In this document: piece by piece, positions 35,855-46,140 of the stretch
Position numbering within the stretch: the first letter of the stretch is position 1
Layout: each line of letters begins with the position of its first letter
Origin: Torymus aiolomorphi
Taxonomy: Eukaryota; Arthropoda; Insecta; Hymenoptera; Torymidae
Direction of reading: 5' to 3'
NCBI GenBank assembly: GCA_036365515.1
Contig: CM070873.1
Span: forward strand, 172,051,104-172,115,103
Length of the DNA stretch: 64,000 bases
Translations under genes and position numbers: made by a program
The notes under the pieces: model-generated
The model's database searches: none
Seen by the model: the letters and a program-made list of their open reading frames with translations, nothing else
What the model was told of the DNA's origin: nothing

Positions 35855-37140
35855 TTATATGAGCAACGATATGGTTGTCCAATGGGATCACCTTTGTCAC
35901 CTGTTATAGCGAATTTAGTAATGGAAAAATGGGAAAGTGTTGTTTTGTCTAAGTTGGTTTCTCAGCCAATTATTTTTAGAAGATATGTTGTTCACATTTT
36001 TGCAGTTGTACCTGAACGTTTTGTGGATGGTATAATGGATGTGCTTAATTCTATCCATGATAAAAATTAAATTCACAAAAGAGGTCGAGTCAGATAATCA
36101 GTTGAGTTTTTTAGATATTAGAGTCATTAGAGTTGATAATAATAGAGTGAAATTAGCTTGGTATAGAAACCTACATGGTCAGGTAGATTTTTAAATTTTG
36201 ATTCTCACCACCAATTCGCAAACAAGACAGGTGCGATCAAAGGTGTCATTGACAGAGCGATTAAATTGTCACATAAAGATTTTAGGAAAAAGAATTTAAA
36301 TTTAGTTAGAGAAACATTTATTAAGAATAGTTATCCGGTAAAATTTAGTGATAAAATGATTGATGAGAGAGTCTGGGAAATTTATAATGGTGGATTGAAG
36401 AAGCGGGTAGATAATCAAACAAGGAATAGAAATGGAATGAAAGCATATTTTAGTTTACCATATGTTAGAGGTTTGTCGGAAATAATTAGAAGGGTTTTTA
36501 GTAAACATAATATTCAAGTTTTCTTTAGAAACGATAATAATTTAGAAAGGTTATGTAGTAATTGTAAAGACAAGGATGTTAAAGGTTTAAAATCGGGAGT
36601 AGTTTATAAAATTAATTGTAGGGATTGTAATGGATGTTATATTGGTCAAAAGGGTAGATATTTGAAGAAGAGAATATATGAACATCAATATAGTTTACGT
36701 AGTACAAATTTTACATCGGGTTTGAAAGAACATTGTTTAAATAGTTTGCATTCTTTCGATTTTGGGAGTCTGGATATTTTGGAACAAGGGATTAAGAATA
36801 AATATAAGGGGGAAAGCCTTGAAAGTATTCACATTTTAAGGAATCGGAATAATGTAAATTTAATGGTAGAGTTAAGTAAATTAGATAACATTTATCATTC
36901 TTTATTAATTTAAGTGAGAATGGAAAGTTGGAGAGGGGAAGGTGGATGGTGGTGAGGGTAAGAGGAAATAAGTGGGTATGGGTATATAAGGAGGTGTATC
37001 GCGGGTTTCATTTCAGTCCCTGAGGAGGAGCCGGAGCGGGCTCGAAACGTTGGGCAATTGGGCAATTTGGTAGTGGGGGGCAGTCAGATAGTCCATTGCT
37101 GATAAAGTTTTTTTCCAGGTTTTAATTAAGTTTTCATTTC
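35855..37140 (+). mobile_element. Second Penelope-like element relic, opposite orientation
   Basis: Starts abruptly in the RT palm (YGCPMGSPLSPVIANLVME, about 35,870), runs through NQLSFLDIRVI and a C-terminal region (36,266-36,913) with VVYKINCRDCNGCYIGQKGR and the matching EH helix, and ends in a 3' tail with a hammerhead motif. The YVDD site reads YVVH, so catalysis would be lost, and frameshifts occur near 36,065 and 36,190. It differs from the nested PLE at 8-11 kb, so it is another lineage. Confidence 0.86.
37019..37052 (+). ncRNA. Hammerhead-ribozyme-like motif, plus-strand PLE
   Basis: CTGAGGAG (37,020-37,027), stem GAGCC / GGCTC (37,028-37,032 with 37,039-37,043), loop GGAGCG, then GAAAC (37,044-37,048). 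All core positions fit the CTGANGA...GAAA pattern. Confidence 0.75.
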
Positions 37141-37248
37141 AGATTCTGCGGGGGTGATTACAAACAAGGGCAATCTGACTGCTATAAATATTAATTATTT
37201 TAGTTTAATTTATAAGACTGTAAGACCGATGGAAAAATTCTCATTAGT

Positions 37249-38215
37249 TGATAGTAAGTTGCAGTCGACATAAGTAATATATTTTTAATGAAATGATATA
37301 CATAACTTAAAATCATTGATAAGAGTTTATTATCATTACTTCATATACAATTATTGTACCGAACTTACATCAATTATGGTACTTCTGTACCGGCTAGCAA
37401 ATGTACAGTTATACGTGAGTTTCGGGCATATTGAAATATGCGATACAAGTTAAACTATGGATGCGCGCAGGCCAAGTAGTGTTCTCCTACCTTTGGGAGT
37501 TTGGCCCGTCGGGGACGCTGACAGCAAGGCTCCACCAGGATCCTCGGCTCGCACTCTTTCACACACGCAGTCACACCCGCGATACTCGGAATTAACCGCA
37601 GTAATCCCGCCGAGCTTTACGAAACCAAAAGCTTAGGAGAATAATAATAGTTATTGACAGAAGGCCGTAAATAATAAAGTACTGTTAATTAAATTGAAGT
37701 ATCACGCTGACAACTATATTCTAAGCGCACGTATGGCTAGTCTCGCGGTTAGGGAGAGAGTGAGTGCCCTTCTCCATGTCGCTCGCTCCGTCGCACAATG
37801 TTCGGAAATCGAATTATTTATGGACAAGTTACCTTGCAATTTACCACAATTTTCCATCGATTTTGATGACTTTTTTTTTAAATTAAAGCTTTTGCAATGG
37901 CCAATCGATCCCTCCAGGTCGATTTTCCAATTTCAGTCCAGAGTTCATGCCCAGGATTCATAAACTTATGTAACACATATCCAGACTCTCCTAAACTTTA
38001 CAAATTCAAATAAATTGACCAAATAGATCCTTCGGAGAGAGAGAGAGAGAGAGGGAAAGAGAGACTCATTCCAGGTAATAAAATTTGAATGAATTATCCG
38101 CTTAATTCACAATTAAAATTTTAACTCTTGAATTAAGACTCGTTAAATTAAGAATTAAATTTTAAATATTTAATTGATGGTCGTTAAACTAGATCTCTAA
38201 ATTGAAATAAGGGGG

Positions 38216-38292
<77 letters not shown>

Positions 38293-38934
38293 GGATTTAT
38301 TTGGTTAATTGAATTGAATTTGTAAAGTTTAAGAGAGTCTGGATATGTGTTTCATAAGTTTATGAATCCTGGGCATGAACTCTGGACTGAAATTCTAAAA
38401 TCGAGCTGGAGGGATCGATTGGCAATTGCAAAAGCTTTAATTAAAAAAAAAGTCATCAAAATTGATGGAAAATTGTGGGGTGCAAGGTAACTTGTCCATA
38501 AATTTTCGATTTCCGAACACTGTGCGTCGGTGATCGTAGCGCTGTTGTCGGATCATAGCTCGGCATGTCCGAGCACAATTGGCAACACCTCGGCTCAGCA
38601 CTATCTAAAGCAGCGGCAACAGGCTTTTGAGTCGGCTGAGCCAGGGCCAATTAATGTAAAGCATTTACATACCTCGAGACGTGCCTCATGTTCGGCTCGG
38701 AGGCGTCCGAGCTACTTGGCTTCGCGCCTCAGGAACTCACGATTCCCAGCTGCTGTTGTGGATGCGGGGCTCTGGCGAATATCTCTTTTGTATTTTCTGG
38801 AAGGTTCGTATTTCACGTCTTACACGCGACTCGCCTTGTCCCGGTACTCACACATACCTGCGCATGCAGCCATTCATACCGCCGTATCATGGTCTCAGCT
38901 TCGCCTCGCCAGACTCTCACTTATTATATATATA
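37249..38934 (-). repeat. Gypsy 3' LTR (main part, interrupted)
   Basis: Aligns with 53,756-54,722 from 'gataagagtttattatcatt' (37,319) through 'attgtaccgaacttacatca', 'gcgcgcaggccaa' and 'gttgtcggatc' to 'ctattatata'. The alignment breaks only at the Transib-like insertion. The left boundary (about 37,249) is inferred from LTR length. The last 15 bp lie beyond the Helitron at 45,785-45,799. Confidence 0.8.
37794..38524. mobile_element. Transib-like non-autonomous foldback element
   Basis: The ends are CACAATGTTCGGAAATCGAA and, inverted, CACAGTGTTCGGAAATCGAA, flanked on both sides by CGTCG (37,789-37,793 and 38,525-38,529). The other LTR copy at about 54,306 lacks the insert, giving a partial empty site. 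Arms of about 230-260 bp enclose GA (38,036-38,064) and CT (38,218-38,289) microsatellites. Transib transposons are known for 5-bp GC-rich duplications and CACWRTG-type ends resembling the V(D)J heptamer. There is no transposase. Confidence 0.85.
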
Positions 38935-39104
38935 CTAGGGGCCCCCCCCCCTGCTCACTCCGCTCGCCAACCCCCCATTAGTAAGTGGACTTTTTATTTA
39001 TCAGTTTTTATTCTAAAATTAAAAAAAATAGTAGAGATTATTATGTAGATATTATTAAAAAAAAGTAAGGATCATAAGTCTTTATCTAAAAAATATTTAA
39101 CGTA

Positions 39105-40310
39105 CGAGCATAGCATCACAGATTCTAGGAGTGAGGTTATGTGACGTTTTCGACCCTGAAATCAAAGATTAAGTACAAATAACTTTCTGTACGGTATGTG
39201 GAAAAATTGTATATTGCCTTCGGAGCAATGAGGACCACGAACGCACGCGAGTTCTGCCTTCGCTTCGCTTGATCCTGAAATTATGGATAAGCACAAATAA
39301 TTTTCTGTAGGACATATGAGGAAATTGTACATCTCTAGGTAAAGGTAATATATGGGCTGAACAGTGACGGAAGCTCTATATAATATATAAAAGATATAAA
39401 AAGTCTATCTTTTCCACGCCACCCCAGAGGTAGATAGGTAGGCGCCTTTTTTTACAGAGGTTTCCCCTTTTTTACTATCTTTGAATTCATTTTCCATTAA
39501 ATATGTCATTTTTTGATTTTGTAATAAAAAGTTAGTAAAAAAAGGCCTATTCCTCTGTTAAAAAACTGTATAATTTTCAAGTATTACTTTTATTCTATTA
39601 AATAAACATATGTTATATTTTTAAATATTTTTATATTTATTTAAATAACATAAATTTTAAACTTGAAAGTCATTCAAAGCTTTTGAACTTCATATTGATT
39701 TCAAAGGTCGCTCAAAGTATGACGCTAAAAATATTAATTATGAAGGTCGCTGAAAGCAGACCGAAACTTAAATCGAAACCGTTGTTGAATTATAAAAGTA
39801 GATCGATTTTGAAGGTTAAGCAAAAGATCAGTTTGTAAGTCATTGAAAATATATTAATTTTAAAGGTTGTTGAAAGCTAATCTATTATGGAAGTCTGAAT
39901 ACTGACATATATAAGTCATATCTATTTTGAAGGTCGCTGAAAGCAGACCGATTTTGAAGGACGCTGATAGCAGACCGATTTTTGAAAGCTAATCAATTTT
40001 GGAGGTCTGATAGAAAATCGATTTTGAAGGTCATTGATAGCAGACCGATTTTGAAGGTCGCTGATAGCAGACCGATCTTAAAGGTCGCTGATAACCGACT
40101 GGTTTTGAAGATCGTTGATAGGAGACTAATTTTAAAGGTCGCTGATAGCAGACCGATTTTAAAAACATTTTTTAATAATGTTGTTGATAGCAGACCAATT
40201 GAGACATTTTTTAATACATTTTTTTTTAATTTAAAAGTCAATAAAAGTAGACCAAGTTTGAAGATCGCTGAAAGCACACCAATTATCTACTAAGATTTTC
40301 AATTAGATTT
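39105..40310. repeat. Left inverted arm of the Helitron with 27-bp repeats
   Basis: Outer part: 'cgtacgagcatag', 'gaggttatgtgacgttttcg', 'acagaggtttcccctttttt' and 'aaggcctattcctctgtt'; each has its reverse complement in 45,000-45,550. Inner part (39,900-40,290): eight or more copies of 'gattttgaaggtcgctgatagcagacc'. The 27-bp unit keeps an open frame (D-S-R-P-I-L-K-V-A) on the plus strand. Confidence 0.85.
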
Positions 40311-40683
40311 TTTATATAATTTAAATTATATTCTTTCAATGACTCCTCTAAATATTCATTATACTTATTTGTTTCTTTTATATTTTCTTCTATTTTTGTA
40401 TTGAATTCGGACAGTCGATTTTCTTCTTCCAATGTATACATGTCTACATTTTTTTTTCTGGATCCCATAATACTGGAAATTCTGTTTTATTTTGGTTTAA
40501 ATGATTATTATATTCATCTATTAAATTGTTCATATAATTATTGTCCTCGTGGTCATGTTCTAACAACTGTTTATTTAAATCGTCTAAAATTTGAGCTTGT
40601 TCAATGGTGTGAACTTCTATAAATTTTTTTTCTTTTGGATCTCAACGTAATGGTATTGGTTTTACATCACCTTGGTCTGCCAT
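40283..40683 (-). pseudogene. Small accessory ORF downstream of the Helitron helicase
   Basis: From ATG at 40,683 (MADQGDVKPIPL) the reading continues to a stop at 40,283 if one TGA (near 40,644) and one frame change in an A-run near 40,450 are passed over; about 133 codons. The protein is acidic, Asn/Glu/Lys-rich and probably helical. It consists of two similar ~55-residue halves, each starting with a DP-E/K-K-K segment (DPKEKKFIEVHTIEQ; DPEKKNVDMYTLEEE) and ending in N-Y...L..EYN-L. I do not recognise it. Position between helicase and 3' end suggests an element-borne accessory gene. Confidence 0.5.
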
Positions 40684-40865
40684 GTTTTTTAATTTAATAG
40701 ACTTTGAATTAATATAAATATTCTAAAAAATAATTTGTAATTTTATTACATAATATATATATATATCAGAATAATTATAATTGTTCATCAAAAATTTCTT
40801 TCCACATAATATTGATAATTTCCTCTGTATTTTCCGAATCATTTTGAATAAATATATTATTAGGA

Positions 40866-42355
40866 TTCCTTCATCTAGATAGTGCAACATATAATTGTCC
40901 ATCTCAAAACAATGGTTTTCTAATATAAATACCTATAACATCAAAACTTTGTCCTTGTGATTTATTTATTGTCATACAAAAAGCTAAGAGGATAGGAAAT
41001 TGTTTTCTATTAACTATAAATGGTAATGAAGACGATTCTGCAGTAGTTAATGTTATTATCGATATAAAAACTTTATTTCCTGATTTTTCACCTGTTATTA
41101 TTTCAACTTCTACATTGTATTTAAATAGTCCAATTATTTTTAATCGCGTTCCATTGCATAAACCATCGTTTATACTTAAGTTTCTTATTAACATAACTAT
41201 CGCATTAATTTTCAGATTTAATTTATGTGGAGGTAAACCTTCACGAATATTAAGCAAATATTCAATAGGAAAATTTATGTAAATATTATCATCTGATAGA
41301 TCAACACCTTTATATGTAGCAGTATCTATACTATAATAAGTCATTTCATCACTATCGATCAATTTTAATATTTTATTATTCAGAATAGTTGAATCTTCAT
41401 TATGAGACATTAAAATGACACTATTCATAGATAAATTATAATTTATATCTTTATATATTTTCAAACAAACATCGTCAGTTTTCCAACTGTTTGGTACTTT
41501 GAATGGATTAATTGTTCCCTCTCCAATATCTAATAAAAATGAAGCGAATTCTTCATTGTTAGAACGAATATTTTTTTTTAACTTCATTATATTGAAAAGT
41601 GGCCAAATATCTGAATATTTTATTGTTTCTTGTATAATTGTATTTCTACAACCGTTTTTAATAACTGGAAAAATTTGCCGAAAATCTCCTCCTAATACAA
41701 TTAATTTCCCCCCAAATAGTAAATTATTATTACAAACATCTCTTAATGTTTTATCTACAATGTCTAAAGCTTTTTTTGATATCATTGATGCTTCGTCCCA
41801 AATTATTGCATCTACTTCCCGTAATTTTTGCTTATCAGAGGTTAATTTTGAAAATGCACTTTCTATACTTTCTAAATCTAAAGGTAATTTAAATGTTTTA
41901 TCACTTGTCATTCCTTTTGGTAATAGTATTGACGCAATATCAGTCCAAGCCATTGATAACATTTTTTTTTCCTTAGACAAAAAGTAAAAAATTAATGTTT
42001 TGTATAAAAATGTTTTACCTGAACCACCAGGACCGTCTATAAAATGAATCTTATGTTCATTATTTAATAATTTCTCAAAAATATACTTTTGTTCTAAATT
42101 TAGTTGAGTATACATGATACTAAAAATTTCTTCACAGAATAAAATTTCAGTCTTATTAACTTCATTACATTGAATTTTTAAGATTTTATTTGGTTCAGGC
42201 AATCCAAAATCTATACATGATTTTTCGGTTAATGATAATATTTCATTTATTTGTATGAGGGCATTGTTTAATTTATCATCTTTAGAATCTTCTATGAAAA
42301 AGTTATTAAATTCCTTCCAATTATTATTACCATTAATATTTTCAGATGGTAAATA
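40866..42355 (-). pseudogene. Helitron Pif1-like helicase domain
   Basis: SF1B helicase motifs in order: Walker A GPGGSGKT (about 42,030), VDAIIWDEAS (Walker B, about 41,800), VLGGDFRQIFPVI (motif III, about 41,690), LKKNIRS (motif IV), and MTINKSQGQSFD (motif V, about 40,960), then GQLYVALSR (motif VI) after an in-frame TGA at 40,904-40,906. A second TGA follows LSR. In Helitrons this domain is fused to Rep and is thought to unwind the donor strand during rolling-circle transposition. The frame is continuous with the Rep part upstream except for a TGA at 42,356-42,358. Confidence 0.9.
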
Positions 42356-44690
42356 TCAAGTAAAAAATTTACGTAGTTGATATCCTAACATAACGTCACA
42401 AGCTTCTTTAAAAATATTTTTTATTTGTAAGTCATCATCAACTAAACCCATTTTTATTGCAGTTTCTCTGTATGTATTATATGTAATTTTTTCATACATT
42501 CGTAAATCTTGAAACGAAATTGCACCTTTAACACGATTTAAAATTAATTTTAAATGAAATCGTTCAAACTCCTTTGGAGAAACAATATTTAAACGACCTA
42601 TTATATAATTTTCTTGATTTCGTTTTCGTTTGATCCAACATTTATTTTTAAAGTTGTAATATTTAGGTATATTAATATATTTTATATGCCTTGCATAATT
42701 ATCTTTTTTATTTAAATCAAACCATGCTGTTAATGTTGTTTTATAATTTTCTAAAGCTTCAGTCTCATTATTTTCTTCAAAAATAATTCTTTGTTGATTT
42801 TCTGTATGAACTGATAGACTTATTACTGTATGTTTTCTACCACATAAAGGAAATTTTTCCAATTGCCAAGCTGCTTCCATTGGACTTAAAAAACTTCCAT
42901 CAACAAATTGAGTAATTTCGTCATATATATTACCATCATTGGTATCATTAACTTTTTTTAATTTACATAATGCTCTATCTCCACCTTTATGTATGTAATC
43001 AAATATATATTTTATACTTCGAATATTGGCGCAATATTCTACATTAATGTGACACTTATATTTTTTTAATAAAAAACTATTATAAGGTACTACCATAGAA
43101 TTATCTACTGAGATTAATTGACTGTTATTTTTTGCTTTATACGTAAAAATTTCTGAGGTATTATTTCTTCGCTTATATTCTGGATAACCATTCTTTTTAA
43201 ATTTTGTATAATTTGTAAATGATTTAGGAAGATTTTTTTTACATATACTTTTATCTTTTATATAACAAGGAGAACTATGTGTATGCGGTCCATGGAGCAT
43301 GTGTTTAATTACTAATTTTTGTAAGTTTTCATCTTCATTTTTGTCTGATATTTCTGCAGATATATATTTATCGTATAAAGATTATTATATTTATTGTATA
43401 AATATATGATATAACATCTCCAACTATTTTATTTTCTTTTATGTCATCTAATAATAATATTAATTTTGTATGAAATAATCTAACTGCTATATTTGGAATA
43501 TCATTTGGTGTAGTCCTTACAGGAAATTTTTACAAAACTTCTTTTAGTTCATGCCACTTACGATTACATGTTACTGTTATAAATAAGTCAAGTATCCCAG
43601 TATTTCTCATAATAGCCATTGCATCTTGATAATGCTGTTGCATATATCTCGGTCTACCAATGTAAGTAGCTAGTAGTATAAAAATATTTCCTAATCTTTC
43701 TTTATTTTCGAAGTTATTAGAAATATTAGAAGCATTATTCATTACATGATCTAATAAACCTTGATAACATTCGACTCTTAATTTCTTTTTATTATTTCGA
43801 AAAAAATTCATTCTATTACTTTCCATGATAACTTATGCATGTAAAAAAAATTGTTGTGTTAATCTTCCACAATATAATAATGGACTAAATTTACCATTTG
43901 GTCGATAAGCTAATCTATATGAGTAATATTGTAGGATAGTAAGATGTTCCTTTTCTGGAGCGCTTGTTCTTTTAGTGTAACCAACATTCCAACCTAAATC
44001 TCATAAAGGAAATAATATCGGGAACACCATAGAATCAATATGATGCGATAATTTATTAATATATGTATTTTTTTGTTCATTATCAGGAATGTTTTTAGGA
44101 TATACACATACATCGTAATTTTCTGGAATTTCATTTTTCGATACTATTATTGCTCCACATTCAGATGTTACAGGAGCATTATATCTATGCTTTTGATTAT
44201 TATTTTTACGGACGAAATACAATTTATAATTTGGGTAATTTTTTTGATTTGATATTTCATATAAATGTTTATAATTTTTTGCGTATGGATTACGGTTTAA
44301 TATTCAATTAATATTCGAATATGTTCATGACATAAATCTTGATTTTTTTTAACCTTCGTTCAAGTGCTGTTACATTATCATAAATATATAATTGTCCACA
44401 ACAAGGTTCATCTTTACCGATAGGTAATAAAGTGTTTGGAGTAATGTGACAAATTTGTCCTTGAATTTTTAAATTATAAATTCCTTTTTTCTTTTCATGT
44501 TTGACGTTAGCATTAAAGGTTGCAAAACAAAATAAATTATTATAATATCGTATTAAATATCTGAATGTTTGATTATGTAATAACATTTCTTTCAATGTTT
44601 TATCATAATCACTTAAAGGTGAAAGTATTATTGTACCATTATTGCAACAATTAGACTTATATTTTTCTTCTTTCCAAAATACTGCTGAAC
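42356..44690 (-). pseudogene. Helitron Rep and N-terminal region, HUH segment missing
   Basis: Order on the minus strand: an N-terminal Cys region (VFWKEEKYKSNCCNNGTI), ICHITPNTLLPIGKDEPCCG, a middle part with IDSMVFPILFPL and YYSYRLAYRP, then YIGRPRYMQQHYQDAMAIMR and DLFITVTCNRKW (Rep), IVGDVISYIYTI, MLHGPHTHSSPC, and the double-Tyr motif region KYIFDYIHKGGDRA. After YIYTI the expected IEFQKRGLPHxH (HUH) segment is not found: a short deletion plus frameshift lies near 43,380-43,420. Stops near 44,308, 44,001, 43,827 and 43,530 also break it. This copy cannot nick DNA on its own. Confidence 0.87.
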
Positions 44691-44694
44691 ATTT

Positions 44695-45550
44695 TATTCT
44701 ACTATCAGCGACCTTCAAAATCGGTCTGCTATCAGACCTCCCAAATTGATTAACTTTCAAAAATTGGTCTGCTATCAGCGACCTTCAAAATCGGTCTGCT
44801 ATCAGACCTCCAAAATTGATTATCTTTCAAAAATTGGTCTGCTATCAGGGACCTTCAAAATCGGTCTGCTATCAACGACCTTCAAAATCGGTCTACTATC
44901 AGACTTCCAAAATTGATTAACTTTCAACAACCTTTATAAAATTAACAAACTGATCTTTTGCTTAACCTTCAAAATCGATCTACTTTCAGAGTTCAACAAC
45001 GGTTTCGATTTAAGTTTTGGTCTGCTTTCAGCGACCTTCATAATTAATATTTTTAGCGTCATATTTTGAGCGACCTTTGAAATGAATATGAAGTTCAAAA
45101 GCTTTGAATGACTTTCAAGCTTAAAATTTATGTTAATTAAATAACTATAAAAATGTTTAAAAATATAACACATGTTTATTTAATAGAACAAAAGTAATAC
45201 TTGAAAATTTTACATTTCTTTTTTTAACAGAGGAATAGGCCATTTTTTACTAACTTTTTATTATGAAAAAACAGTGAAATATTTAATGGAAAATGAATTC
45301 AAAGATAGTAAAAAAAGGGAAACCTCTATAAAAAAAGCGCGCCTATCTATCTATCTCTTGGGTGGCGTGGAAAAATAGACTTATTTGTATTAAAAAAAAA
45401 ATATCAATGGTCCTCATTGTTTGGAGACAATATACAGTTTTTCCATATACCTTACAGAAAGTTATTTGTGCTTAATCTTTAATTTCAGGGTCGAAAACGT
45501 CATATAACCTCAATTCTAGAAACTGCGAAGCCTATGCTCGTATGTCCATT
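44695..45550. repeat. Right inverted arm of the Helitron with 27-bp repeats
   Basis: Reverse-complement counterpart of 39,105-40,310. Inner repeats ('ggtctgctatcagcgacctt') at 44,695-44,900; outer part with 'acagaggaataggccattt' and 'aaagttatttgtgcttaatc'. An ORF starting in the repeats runs in frame into the Rep N-terminus (44,760-44,308). Confidence 0.85.
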
Positions 45551-45784
45551 TTTTCCGATGATTAGTGCCGTTTATAATTATTTATGGCCCGAGCGAAGCG
45601 AGACTCCCTGACGTCAATGTGAAAACACAATACTTTACGCGTGGTGTGAGAAAAAAAGATCTTTGTCGCATGTATACCGAGATGATAAATACGATTAAAG
45701 AAAAAAATGAATATGAGGGGGGGGGGGGGTAAGAGGGGGGCTGATGCTCAAAAACAACACTAACATTTATATAATAAAGGTAGA

Positions 45785-45818
45785 TATATATAACTCTCAT
45801 AACTCCCCCCTCTTTCAA
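45785..45818 (-). promoter_or_regulatory. Gypsy 3' LTR inner edge and polypurine tract
   Basis: On the minus strand GTTGAAAGAGGGGGGAGTTA immediately precedes TGAGAGTTATATAT, which matches the LTR start TGAGAGAGTTATGTATA at 54,722. A purine tract just before the 3' LTR primes plus-strand synthesis in this class. Confidence 0.7.
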
Positions 45819-46140
45819 CTGGACCTAGGATTTCGCAGAAGTCCGAAGGTACGGCCGCAAATAGTTTTGGGAGAGTTATACCCGTGAGTCTGCTTATAGC
45901 AGAAAGAAATAAACATCGGCATCGAAGATAGAAAAAAAAATGAAATAAATAAAATATCAAGAAGAATAATCGGCTTCTGTTGCCGTATCGAATCACACAT
46001 GTGGATACTTTCGGTACCCCATTGGTATTCTCTCTCCATTCTTACCCTGCTCTCGTTCTGCTCGTTCCATTTGCTCCAAGACAAATATGATAAAAGGTAT
46101 GATATGATGTTTATATACTTTTATTAAATAGGTCTCGAAA
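45819..46140 (-). other. Gypsy 3' untranslated region
   Basis: Between the end of pol-like sequence and the polypurine tract. No coding signal seen. Confidence 0.5.

Larger units (their letters stand above)
38935..45784 (-). mobile_element. Helitron with long internal inverted repeats
   Basis: On the minus strand it starts TCTACC at 45,784, preceded by A, and ends GGCCCCTAG at 38,935, followed by T: the TC...CTAG ends and A/T target of canonical Helitrons. The flanking LTR sequence joins cleanly across it. It encodes a Rep/Pif1-helicase protein and a small downstream ORF. Unusually, two arms of about 0.85-1.2 kb (39,105-40,310 and 44,695-45,550) are inverted copies that include 27-bp tandem repeats. 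A G-run and 'gagcggagtgagc' region precede the 3' end. Total 6,850 bp. Confidence 0.82.

Noticed and set aside
38530..39048. 172-codon ORF in the 37-39 kb repeat
   Set aside because: Lies in the gypsy LTR and Helitron edge; the frame is not shared with the other LTR.
39982..40293. Repetitive DSRPILKVA protein on both arms of the Helitron
   Set aside because: The 27-bp repeat is a multiple of three without stops; no other evidence of translation. It reads in frame into Rep only on the right arm, which may be coincidence.
40904..44003. TGA codons in the Helitron ORF as evidence for a reassigned genetic code
   Set aside because: TGG is used for Trp throughout and TAA stops also occur, so ordinary decay explains them.
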